64,000 bases of DNA from Cellulophaga sp. F20128 (GTDB lineage: Bacteria > Bacteroidota > Bacteroidia > Flavobacteriales > Flavobacteriaceae): the NCBI RefSeq assembly GCF_023015805.1, contig NZ_JALKBA010000001.1, positions 310,001-374,000 on the forward strand, written 5' to 3'. A program made the translations under genes and the position numbers. Below, piece after piece: positions 1 to 7,167 of the stretch; position 1 is the first letter of the stretch, and the number at the start of each line of letters is the position of its first letter. The notes under the pieces are model-generated. The model made no database searches. It was not told where the DNA came from and saw only the letters and a list, made by a program, of their open reading frames with translations.

Positions 1-153
1 AGGGATTAGAGTAAGTTTCGCCCGGTTAAAACCTTGGATTTAACTGTCATTTTCATACAACACTAAACCAAGGCTTTTTTTCTGGCATCCTTGAAAACAA
101 CGGCATAATAAAATACTCACTAGAGGATAGGAGTTATTGTTATGCTGAAAAAT

Positions 154-522
154 TTAACTAGAATATTCGTTTTTGTACCATACTTTTTGCCATTCCCGTT
201 TGAGCACCAAAAAAGCAACTTGCTCTGCCACCTCAACAGCATCCGTGACCTGTATTTCTTTGAGTGCACTTTCTGGAAGGTCCACAATATAAAGCAGATT
301 TAAATATTCGGTAAAGCGCTCCATCAATAGGAAGTACATTTTTTCACGTAGGGCGGCAATCAATTCTTGGGGAGCAAGGGTGTCGTTGTCTTCTAAAAAA
401 CCAAATTCTATATTGGCCAGATTAAAATCCTTCCGCAGTTGGGCCACCAAATTATGATACAATTGTTGGTCGTTAATGGAGGCTAATAAAGCGTTGCTAT
501 TTGAGTAGTTAAATGTCATCAC
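154..522 (-). CDS. Conserved hypothetical protein, 122 aa
   Basis: I do not recognise a named family. The protein looks cytosolic: there is no signal peptide or membrane segment, and it seems mostly helical, rich in Leu and Glu, with no cysteine. It begins with two consecutive Met codons, either of which could be the start. A strong terminator of the neighbouring galE operon lies immediately upstream, so this gene should have its own promoter. The reading frame is clean and codon use matches its neighbours, so it is probably real. About 150 bases between its stop and the window edge show no gene. Confidence 0.6.
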   Translation of the reverse strand: MMTFNYSNSNALLASINDQQLYHNLVAQLRKDFNLANIEFGFLEDNDTLAPQELIAALREKMYFLLMERFTEYLNLLYIVDLPESALKEIQVTDAVEVAEQVAFLVLKREWQKVWYKNEYSS

Positions 523-542
523 TCTTATATACGAGAAAAATA

Positions 543-584
543 AAAAAATGGTTTATTGTTAGTACAAACAATAAACCATTTTTT
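543..584 (-). terminator. Rho-independent terminator of galE operon
   Basis: An 18-bp nearly perfect stem (543-560 with 567-584) encloses a short loop and carries A/T runs on both flanks. It lies just past the galE stop codon and upstream of the next minus-strand gene. Confidence 0.85.
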
Positions 585-599
585 CTGATTTTATCAATT

Positions 600-1616
600 T
601 TACTTCCTTATTTTCTGCTCCCAATCCCAAGCAGATTGCATGGCTTCATCTAAGGTAGATTTTGCTTTCCATCCTAAAACGGTATTGGCTTTTGTAGTAT
701 CTGCATAGGCAGAGGTAATATCACCAGGCCTGCGATCTACAATCTTGTAATTTAATTTTTTACCCGATACCCGTTCAAAACTTTTTATGGCTTCCAAAAC
801 AGAACTACCCGTTCCTGTACCTACATTAAATACGTCGTAGTTATCTTCATTGGTATTGTTCAACAATCGTTGCAAGGCCACCACATGGGCTTTGGCCAAA
901 TCTACCACGTGAATATAATCGCGGATACAAGTACCATCTTCCGTAGGGTAATCACCACCAAAAACAGATAATTCTTCACGAATGCCCATTCCGGTTTGTG
1001 TAATGTACGGCATTAAATTTTGAGGCACTCCAATAGGTAATTCCCCAATTTCTGCACTTGGGTGGGCGCCCATAGGGTTAAAATAACGCAGGGCAATGGC
1101 TTTTAAGCTCGGTACTACTTTACAGGTATCTCGAATAATTTCTTCGCCCATTTGTTTGGTGTTACCATAAGGCGATTCCGCTTCTTTTACGGGAGCACTT
1201 TCTGTAATTGGCATTTTATCTGCCTGCCCATAGACCGTACAAGATGAACTAAAGATAAAACTAGATTTTTCTAAATTCGATAATTCTTGCAACAAGTACA
1301 CCAAGGTTCCTATATTGTTTTCATAATACAATAAAGGCTTTTCTACACTCTCGCCTACGGCTTTAGAGGCTGCAAAATGAATTACTCCAGCAATATCTTG
1401 ATGACGCTTAAAGAAATCTTGAACCTTAGTTTTCTCCTTTAGATCAAATTTTTCAAAGACTGGTTTTTTGCCTGTGATGGCAACAATGCCATCCATTACT
1501 TTTTCAGAAGAATTAGAAAGATCGTCTATGATGACCACATCAAATCCTTCATGCTGTAATTCTACTACGGTATGCGAACCTATAAAACCCAATCCGCCTG
1601 TTACTAATATTTTCAT
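600..1616 (-). CDS. galE: UDP-glucose 4-epimerase
   Basis: Cytosolic short-chain dehydrogenase-type epimerase that interconverts UDP-glucose and UDP-galactose with tightly bound NAD; it supplies galactosyl donors for surface polysaccharide and serves the Leloir pathway. The sequence shows the Rossmann glycine motif GGLGFIG at residues 7-13, a Ser-rich strand at 122-125, and the catalytic YxxxK at Tyr150/Lys154. The RYFNPMGAHPS segment is typical of GalE. Length (338 aa) matches the family. It lies 17 nt downstream of the aminotransferase gene on the same strand, so the two are probably co-transcribed and end at the terminator at 543-584. Confidence 0.95.
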   Translation of the reverse strand: MKILVTGGLGFIGSHTVVELQHEGFDVVIIDDLSNSSEKVMDGIVAITGKKPVFEKFDLKEKTKVQDFFKRHQDIAGVIHFAASKAVGESVEKPLLYYENNIGTLVYLLQELSNLEKSSFIFSSSCTVYGQADKMPITESAPVKEAESPYGNTKQMGEEIIRDTCKVVPSLKAIALRYFNPMGAHPSAEIGELPIGVPQNLMPYITQTGMGIREELSVFGGDYPTEDGTCIRDYIHVVDLAKAHVVALQRLLNNTNEDNYDVFNVGTGTGSSVLEAIKSFERVSGKKLNYKIVDRRPGDITSAYADTTKANTVLGWKAKSTLDEAMQSAWDWEQKIRK

Positions 1617-1633
1617 TGCTCTTTGCTTTATTT

Positions 1634-2788
1634 TTATCGATTTAAAAACTCTAAAATGGTAGTGGTAATAAAGGTGATTTGTTCATCACCTAACTCCGTA
1701 TGCATGGGTAGTGAAATTACCTCTTGTACCAACTGATTGGTTACCGGAAAATCTTCTTCCTTGTATCTAGTATCCGTATACGCTTTTTGTAAGTGTAGGG
1801 GAATTGGATAATACACACCGCAGGGAATATCCTTTTCATTTAAATGCTGTACCAAGGCATCTCTCTTGCCACTCTTAATTTGTAAGGTGTATTGGTGAAA
1901 AACATGGCTATCACAAACACAGGTTTCTGAAGCGCAACATATGGGCATTTTTGGCGTCACAATATCGTTGTGATTTCCCAATGCCATAGAATACTTTAAG
2001 GCAGCTGTTCTTCTTTTCTGATTATAGGCATCTAAATGTGGTAATTTTGCACGCAGAACCGCAGCCTGAATGGAATCTAATCTAGAATTTACACCAACTA
2101 CGTCATGATGGTAGCGCTCATACATACCGTGATTTACAATACCTCGTAAGGTATGTGCTAAGGCATCATCATTGGTGAAAATTGCACCGCCATCTCCGTA
2201 ACAGCCTAAATTTTTAGACGGGAAAAATGAAGTAGCCGAAACATGTCCAAGTGTACCTGCCTTTTGTTTGGTTCCATCGGCACCTATATAACTTGCGCCT
2301 ATAGCCTGTGCATTGTCTTCAATGACATATAAATTGTGTTTTTTTGCTATCTCTAGAATAACATCCATATTGGCACATTGCCCAAAAAGATGCACCGGAA
2401 CAATAGCTTTTGTTCTAGGGGTAATTGCTTTTTCTATGGCCTTGGGGTCTATGTTAAACGTATCAGGCTCTACATCTACCAATACGGGTGTTAATTGCAA
2501 CAAGGCAATCACTTCTACCGTTGCCGCAAAAGTAAAGTCGGCCGTAATAACTTCATCACCACGTTCTAGCCCTAGGCCCATCATTGCAATTTGCAAGGCA
2601 TCGGTACCATTGGCACAAGGAATCATGTGTTTTACACCCAAATAGTCTTCCATTTCTTTTTGAAGTGCGTGAACCTCAGGGCCATTAATGTATGCTGAGG
2701 AATCTAATATTTGAGCAATTGAAGTGTTTACTTGCTCTTTTATACCTTGGTATTGACCCTTTAGGTCTACCATCTGAATTTTCTTCAT
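1634..2788 (-). CDS. DegT/DnrJ/EryC1/StrS-family sugar aminotransferase
   Basis: PLP-dependent transaminase that makes amino sugars on nucleotide-activated sugars for O-antigen or other surface glycans. From the chosen start (MKKIQMVDLKGQY, 384 aa) the PLP lysine is Lys192 in SFFPSKNLG, followed by GCYGDGGAIFTND; the ED...AQAIGA cofactor segment lies near 157-165. The open frame extends upstream to 2869, but that extension does not resemble the family N-terminus and the alignment begins at the Met ending at 2788 (or the Met two codons earlier, 2794). The downstream galE supports a role in nucleotide-sugar metabolism. A Cys-rich insertion near residues 295-305 (CCASETCVC) is seen. The exact sugar substrate cannot be read from sequence. 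Confidence 0.88.
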   Translation of the reverse strand: MKKIQMVDLKGQYQGIKEQVNTSIAQILDSSAYINGPEVHALQKEMEDYLGVKHMIPCANGTDALQIAMMGLGLERGDEVITADFTFAATVEVIALLQLTPVLVDVEPDTFNIDPKAIEKAITPRTKAIVPVHLFGQCANMDVILEIAKKHNLYVIEDNAQAIGASYIGADGTKQKAGTLGHVSATSFFPSKNLGCYGDGGAIFTNDDALAHTLRGIVNHGMYERYHHDVVGVNSRLDSIQAAVLRAKLPHLDAYNQKRRTAALKYSMALGNHNDIVTPKMPICCASETCVCDSHVFHQYTLQIKSGKRDALVQHLNEKDIPCGVYYPIPLHLQKAYTDTRYKEEDFPVTNQLVQEVISLPMHTELGDEQITFITTTILEFLNR

Positions 2789-2880
2789 TGCCATAATTTG
2801 AACTGTAAAATTACAAAAATACCATTGGTCACCAATGAAATTAGTGAAAGAAACGTATTTTAGCGACAAATGAACATTGG

Positions 2881-4119
2881 GTGTATCTTTTATACAATAT
2901 AGTAGTACATATTGCCGCCTTCTTGGTAAGGCTACTTTCTAATTTTAGTCCAAAGCTGAAACTGTTTGTGCAGGGCAGACTAGACATCTATCCCAGACTT
3001 GCCAAAAGCAGTATAGCTAAGGGATCTGTTATTTGGATACATACTGCCTCCTTGGGGGAATACGAACAAGGTCTACCCCTTATAGAAAAAATAAAGGCTG
3101 CTTACCCCGAGTATAAAATTGTGGTTACTTTTTTTTCGCCTTCTGGCTATGAAGTCAAAAAAAATGACCCCATCGCTGATGCTATTGTGTATTTGCCCGT
3201 AGACACGCTTTCCAATGCCAAAAAATTTATAACCACCCTTAACCCTAAACTGGCCATTTTTGTGAAATACGAGATTTGGCCTAACCATCTAAAGCTGCTA
3301 AAAGAAAAGAAAATCCCCACTTTATTAATATCCGCTTATTTTAAAAAAGAACATTCCTTTTTTAAATGGTATGGTGGTTTTATGCGAAAAAGCCTAAGTG
3401 CCTTTACCCATTTTTTTGTACAAGACAGCACCTCTAAAAATCTACTAAAAAATATTGGGTATACCAATGTAACCGTCAGTGGTGACACTCGGTTTGACCG
3501 GGTTTCTGAAATTTTGGAGGGTGATAATTCGCTACCTTTCATGACTACTTTTAAACAAAACAAGAGCTGTCTAGTTGCCGGAAGTACCTGGGCAGTGGGT
3601 GAAACCTTTTTACAAAGCTATATCAACAATACCAAGGCCAATTTAAAATACGTAATTGCCCCACACAATATCATAGCCGATAAAATTACATCCCTAAAAA
3701 ATAGTTTGAACAAATCGGTGATTATGTTTTCTGAAATTGGAACACAAGACATTTCTAATTTTGATGTTTTAATCGTTGACACCGTGGGACTTCTTACAAA
3801 AATTTACAGCTATGCCGATATAGCCTATGTAGGAGGTGGATTTACAAAGGGTGGCCTACACAATACCTTAGAGCCTGCTGTATTTGGTATTCCCGTGATC
3901 ATTGGCCCTGTATACAAAGGGTTTAAAGAAGCGGAGGATTTGGTGCAATTAAAAGGTGTACTTACAACCCGCACTAAGGAAGAATTTACGGATGTTGTAA
4001 ATGAGCTTTTAGCCAATTCCGATTTTTATAATAAGACAGCACATATTAACAAAGAATATGTTGCTAAAAGTACAGGGGCTAGCGTCCAAATAACAACTTT
4101 CATTCGTACATTATTGTAA
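2881..4119 (+). CDS. kdtA: 3-deoxy-D-manno-octulosonic acid (Kdo) transferase
   Basis: Membrane-anchored GT-B glycosyltransferase that adds Kdo from CMP-Kdo to lipid A precursor, an essential step of lipopolysaccharide assembly at the inner membrane. The N-terminal hydrophobic segment (residues 1-20) is the anchor; the segment IHTASLGEYEQ holds the conserved catalytic-type Glu60; the C-terminal half has the nucleotide-binding GT-B motif around YVGGGFTKGGLHNTLEP. Length (412 aa) is typical. The start is GTG; no in-frame ATG lies upstream and the N-terminal residues fit the family. It diverges from the aminotransferase gene, sharing about 90 bases of intergenic DNA, and is followed 18 nt later by a small lipoprotein gene. 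Confidence 0.92.
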   Translation: MYLLYNIVVHIAAFLVRLLSNFSPKLKLFVQGRLDIYPRLAKSSIAKGSVIWIHTASLGEYEQGLPLIEKIKAAYPEYKIVVTFFSPSGYEVKKNDPIADAIVYLPVDTLSNAKKFITTLNPKLAIFVKYEIWPNHLKLLKEKKIPTLLISAYFKKEHSFFKWYGGFMRKSLSAFTHFFVQDSTSKNLLKNIGYTNVTVSGDTRFDRVSEILEGDNSLPFMTTFKQNKSCLVAGSTWAVGETFLQSYINNTKANLKYVIAPHNIIADKITSLKNSLNKSVIMFSEIGTQDISNFDVLIVDTVGLLTKIYSYADIAYVGGGFTKGGLHNTLEPAVFGIPVIIGPVYKGFKEAEDLVQLKGVLTTRTKEEFTDVVNELLANSDFYNKTAHINKEYVAKSTGASVQITTFIRTLL

Positions 4120-4137
4120 CCTTAGATTTGTTACATA

Positions 4138-4374
4138 ATGAAAGCTTTTCTTACAGCCTTATATGCAGCTGCAATTTTGTTCGTTTTATTTTCTTGCGTA
4201 AAAACTCCTGAAAATAAAACAGTACCTGATGATATTGATTTTCAAAAAAAATTAGATAGCTTAAAAAAGCGCACGCAAAAAAACGACTCCATAAAAAATC
4301 TATACGAACTTAAAATGCCAAAAAGAAAAAGTAAGGCAGAAGAGTTAGATACGATGAAGGCTAAAACCATATAA
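4138..4374 (+). CDS. Small predicted lipoprotein, 78 aa
   Basis: An N-terminal hydrophobic stretch ends in the lipobox LFSC (Cys20), predicting signal peptidase II processing and lipid anchoring. The mature part is short, highly charged and Lys-rich, probably disordered or helical, with repeated KxxLDSLKKR-like stretches. No known domain is recognised. It lies 18 nt after kdtA on the same strand, so it is probably in the same transcript, which hints at an envelope role but does not prove one. Confidence 0.6.
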   Translation: MKAFLTALYAAAILFVLFSCVKTPENKTVPDDIDFQKKLDSLKKRTQKNDSIKNLYELKMPKRKSKAEELDTMKAKTI

Positions 4375-4493
4375 TATAAATTTAGCTAAGCTTTGGTTGC
4401 CAGGAAACCTCAAAACTTAATTTACTGTTTTTCAGCGTTTAATTGCTTGTTGATTTAAAAATTAATTTGTATTTTACATCAAACTATTTGATT

Positions 4494-4622
4494 ATGAGAG
4501 AAGCAACAGTAAGTACCAAAATACTTAATAGTTTCCTGCGTGTAATGGTTTTTGTGCTGGTAGGCATTTTAATTAGCGTTGTAGTATGCCTTATTTTGGC
4601 TGCTTTAGGAATCTTAAAGTAG
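4494..4622 (+). CDS. Small single-span membrane protein, 42 aa
   Basis: A 42-codon frame from ATG to TAG encodes a short polar head (MREATVSTKILNSFLRV) followed by a continuous hydrophobic helix of about 22 residues ending in ILK. This is the layout of bacterial small membrane proteins. A terminator hairpin follows 64 nt later on the same strand, consistent with a short monocistronic transcript. No family is recognised. Confidence 0.45.
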   Translation: MREATVSTKILNSFLRVMVFVLVGILISVVVCLILAALGILK

Positions 4623-4685
4623 ATTTTTTGAATTTTCCCCAAGTCTTGTTGTGTTATTCCTTTTTTCTAAAAAGCTATATACTTT

Positions 4686-4717
4686 AAAGCTCCTCTAGGT
4701 AAGAGGGGCTTTTTTTA
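4686..4717 (+). terminator. Rho-independent terminator
   Basis: Stem AGCTCCTCT/AGAGGGGCT (one G-U pair) with a short loop, followed by a run of seven T. It follows the 42-aa membrane protein ORF. Confidence 0.8.
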
Positions 4718-4936
4718 TACCCTCCTTATAATTCCCCTAACCAATGAATTGTTCCCCCACATTATTAAGGCACTCCTTATCCGTAACAATAATATTACAA
4801 AATGTCTTGAAGCAACAGGCTTTCTTTTGTTTCGTCTGTCTTGGACAAACAAAGAAAATGAAAGGAAATTTAAAACCTAAATACACAAATATGAACTTGA
4901 AGCTTAAAACAGAAACATGTTTCTAAAAAAACCGCA
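4718..4936. other. Intergenic stretch, no gene seen
   Basis: This stretch separates the plus-strand terminator at 4686-4717 from the tRNA-Leu terminator. A 60-codon plus-strand frame (4744-4926) has poor codon use and no recognisable features, and I do not regard it as a gene. Confidence 0.5.
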
Positions 4937-4965
4937 TAAAAAAAGCTCCTCATTGCTGAAGAGCT
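4937..4965 (-). terminator. Terminator of tRNA-Leu
   Basis: Reading on the minus strand, a 9-bp stem (AGCTCTTCA with TGAGGAGCT, GCAA-type loop) is followed by a T run. It begins ten bases past the tRNA 3' end. Confidence 0.75.
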
Positions 4966-4974
4966 CTTTCTTTG

Positions 4975-5056
4975 TACAGGCGGAGAGACTCGAACTCTCA
5001 CACCTTGCGGCACTAGATCCTAAGTCTAGCGTGTCTACCAATTCCACCACGCCTGC
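4975..5056 (-). tRNA. tRNA-Leu (anticodon TAG)
   Basis: An 82-nt gene with a 7-bp acceptor stem (GCAGGCG with CGCCTGT, G-U at the end pair), the Leu-type D-arm (GGAATTGGTAGAC), anticodon stem CTAGA/TCTAG with loop CTTAGGA giving anticodon TAG (reads CUA and related Leu codons), a long variable arm (GTGCCGCAAGGTGT) as expected for a class II tRNA, and the T-arm GTTCGAGTC. The CCA tail is not encoded after discriminator A. Confidence 0.96.
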
Positions 5057-5090
5057 ATTTATCAATTCGCCGTTTTGGCCAATTGGGTTG

Positions 5091-5098
5091 CAAATATA
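5091..5098 (-). promoter_or_regulatory. Probable -7 box of tRNA-Leu promoter
   Basis: Minus-strand TATATTTG matches the Bacteroidota -7 consensus TAnnTTTG and sits 34 nt upstream of the mature tRNA 5' end. The usual -33 TTG is not at the standard spacing. Confidence 0.5.
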
Positions 5099-5175
5099 AG
5101 TCAAAAAATCAATTTAAAAATACTTAAACATAAAAAGTTCTTTTTTTGTACATTTATCCTTTATAAAACGAAGCT

Positions 5176-6564
5176 ATGAAACACCTAAATGACTTTATAA
5201 ACGACAATAAAGAGCGGTTATTAAATGAACTTATCGACTTACTAAAAATGCCATCGGTAAGTGCAGACCCTGCCTTTTCACATGATGTATTAGCTACCGC
5301 TGATGCCGTAAAAATTGCCCTAGAAAAAGCGGGTTGTGACACGGTTGAAATATGTGAAACTCAAGGTTTTCCAATCATTTATGGTGAAAAAATCATAGAT
5401 ACTTCCCTGCCTACCGTTTTGGTGTATGGACATTACGATGTGCAGCCAGCAGATCCTATAAACCTATGGGATTCGCCTCCATACGAACCCGTAATTAAAA
5501 AAACAGAAATTCATCCAGAAGGGGCCATATTTGCCCGTGGCGCTTGTGACGATAAAGGACAGATGTACATGCACGTAAAGGCCTTGGAATTTATGGTAAG
5601 TACCAACCAATTGCCGTGCAATGTTAAATTTATGATAGAAGGGGAAGAAGAAGTAGGTAGCGTTAGCCTTTCAACCTTTGTAAAAGAAAATAAAGAAAAG
5701 CTTAAAAACGATGTTATTTTAATTAGTGACACCGGCATGATTGCCAAAGACGTCCCATCTATCACCACCGGCTTACGTGGTTTAAGTTATGTAGAGGTAG
5801 AAGTTACAGGTCCAAACAGAGATTTACACTCTGGTTTATACGGAGGCGCAGTGGCCAACCCTATTAACATTCTTACCAAAATGATCGCTTCCTTACACGA
5901 TGAGAACAACCATATTACCATACCAGGTTTTTATGACAAGGTAGAAGATCTCTCTACGGAAGAACGTGCAGAAATGGCAAAAGCACCCTTTAATTTAGAA
6001 AAATACAAGGCTTCAATTGCTATAAATTCGGTTTATGGAGAAAAAGGTTATACCACCAACGAACGCAACTCTATTAGACCTACCTTAGATGTCAACGGCA
6101 TTTGGGGAGGATATACAGGAGAAGGAGCCAAAACCGTAATAGCGAGTAAAGCCAATGCAAAAATTTCAATGCGTCTGGTTCCCAACCAAGATTGGGAAGA
6201 AATTACAGCCCTATTTACCAAACACTTTAGCAGCATAGCACCAGAAGGAGTTACCGTAAAGGTAAATCCACATCATGGCGGACAAGGTTATGTAACCCCT
6301 ATAGATAGTGTGGGGTACAGAGCAGCTTCTAAGGCCTATGAAACTACATTTGGCAAAACACCCATCCCACAACGCAGTGGCGGTAGTATCCCAATTGTGG
6401 CGCTGTTCGAAAAAGAACTACAAAGCAAAACGATATTAATGGGTTTTGGGCTAGACAGTGATGCCATACATTCACCAAACGAACATTTTGGTATCTGGAA
6501 CTACCTAAAAGGCATAGAAACCATCCCCTATTTTTATAAGAATTTTACAGAAATGAATTCCTAA
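5176..6564 (+). CDS. M20-family metallo-dipeptidase
   Basis: Probable cytosolic zinc dipeptidase of the M20 family (CNDP/PepV-like group), cleaving dipeptides with unmodified C-termini. Metal-site motifs are all present: GHYDVQP with His86 and Asp88, the bridging aspartate at CDDKG (Asp125/126), EGEEEVGS with catalytic Glu156 and ligand Glu157, SDTG near residue 195, and the final His in IHSPNEHFG. A lid/dimerisation domain occupies about residues 205-375. There is no signal peptide. Length 462 aa matches the family. The gene stands alone, with a strong terminator immediately downstream. Confidence 0.92.
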   Translation: MKHLNDFINDNKERLLNELIDLLKMPSVSADPAFSHDVLATADAVKIALEKAGCDTVEICETQGFPIIYGEKIIDTSLPTVLVYGHYDVQPADPINLWDSPPYEPVIKKTEIHPEGAIFARGACDDKGQMYMHVKALEFMVSTNQLPCNVKFMIEGEEEVGSVSLSTFVKENKEKLKNDVILISDTGMIAKDVPSITTGLRGLSYVEVEVTGPNRDLHSGLYGGAVANPINILTKMIASLHDENNHITIPGFYDKVEDLSTEERAEMAKAPFNLEKYKASIAINSVYGEKGYTTNERNSIRPTLDVNGIWGGYTGEGAKTVIASKANAKISMRLVPNQDWEEITALFTKHFSSIAPEGVTVKVNPHHGGQGYVTPIDSVGYRAASKAYETTFGKTPIPQRSGGSIPIVALFEKELQSKTILMGFGLDSDAIHSPNEHFGIWNYLKGIETIPYFYKNFTEMNS

Positions 6565-6586
6565 TACAAGAAATTACACCACTTTA

Positions 6587-6620
6587 AAAGTCCGTTTTTT
6601 ATCTAGAAACGGACTTTTTT
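6587..6620 (+). terminator. Terminator of dipeptidase gene
   Basis: A 12-bp stem (AAAAGTCCGTTT with AAACGGACTTTT) followed by a T run lies 23 nt past the stop codon. Confidence 0.88.
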
Positions 6621-6643
6621 ATTCCCAAACCTAAAGTATTTAA

Positions 6644-6716
6644 GGCGTTCCTTCGGGCGGGCTATACCCTGCAAGTCCGCGCTCTGCTGTGGGCTTTCCG
6701 CTCCTATCCCTAACGC
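6644..6716. repeat. GC-rich intergenic element, possible dispersed repeat
   Basis: About 73 bases that are clearly richer in G+C than their surroundings and have no coding sense. The ends form a short inverted repeat (GCGTT at 6645-6649, AACGC at 6712-6716). From memory, similar elements occur between genes in flavobacterial genomes, but no second copy is present in this window, so the repeat status is an inference. Confidence 0.4.
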
Positions 6717-6735
6717 AAAACACTATTTATTTAAC

Positions 6736-6796
6736 TCTACATTTGTAGAATACAATTATTTGCTCTACATTTGTAGAGAACATTCTAACAATGTAG
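6736..6796 (+). promoter_or_regulatory. BlaI-type operators overlapping a TTG-N20-TACATTTG promoter
   Basis: Two perfect 12-bp palindromes CTACATTTGTAG lie at 6737-6748 and 6765-6776, and a degraded third site CTAACAATGTAG at 6785-6796. The TTG inside the first (6743-6745) and TACATTTG inside the second (6766-6773) are separated by exactly 20 nt and match the Bacteroidota -33/-7 consensus. The repressor encoded at 6801 would therefore cover both core promoter elements and autoregulate. The third site lies in the leader, next to the start codon. Confidence 0.75.
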
Positions 6797-6800
6797 AAGT

Positions 6801-7166
6801 ATGCAGTTATCTAAAGCCGAAGAAGAACTAATGAATCACCTCTGGAAACTAGAGAAAGCCTTTTTAAAAGATTTGCTAGAACAGTATACAGATCCAAAAC
6901 CGGCAACTACAACCGTTGCAACCATGCTAAAACGCATGGCGGACAAAAACTTTGTGGGCTACACCCTTTATGGGAAATCTAGAGAATATTACCCACTTGT
7001 AAAAAAGAAAGCCTATTTCTCTAAACACGTAAACGGTTTAATCAAGAACTTTTTTAACGATAGCGCATCACAATTTGCATCGTTTTTTACAAAAGAAACC
7101 AATCTTAGTAAAGAAGAATTGGCTCATTTAAGAGAAATCATAGATCAAGAACTAAAAAACAAATAG
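6801..7166 (+). CDS. BlaI/MecI/CopY-family transcriptional repressor
   Basis: Winged-helix repressor (121 aa) of the penicillinase-repressor family. The N-terminal two-thirds carries the typical pattern LSKAEEELMNHLWKLEKAF...TTTVATMLKRMADKNFVGY; the C-terminal helix mediates dimerisation. Such repressors bind TACA/TGTA-type palindromes and are inactivated by cleavage after a signal from the partner membrane protease. The partner gene starts one base after this stop, and matching palindromes lie directly upstream, so it is probably autoregulated. In Bacteroidota these pairs are widespread and are not by themselves evidence of beta-lactam resistance. Confidence 0.92.
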   Translation: MQLSKAEEELMNHLWKLEKAFLKDLLEQYTDPKPATTTVATMLKRMADKNFVGYTLYGKSREYYPLVKKKAYFSKHVNGLIKNFFNDSASQFASFFTKETNLSKEELAHLREIIDQELKNK

Positions 7167-7167
7167 T

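Noticed and set aside
31-75. CCTTGG...CCAAGG hairpin with T run at the left edge
   Set aside because: Only a 6-bp stem with a 30-base loop; no gene is seen ending there.
4744-4926. 60-codon plus-strand frame
   Set aside because: Poor codon use, no domain, no RBS, and it overlaps the tRNA-Leu terminator region; not credible as a gene.
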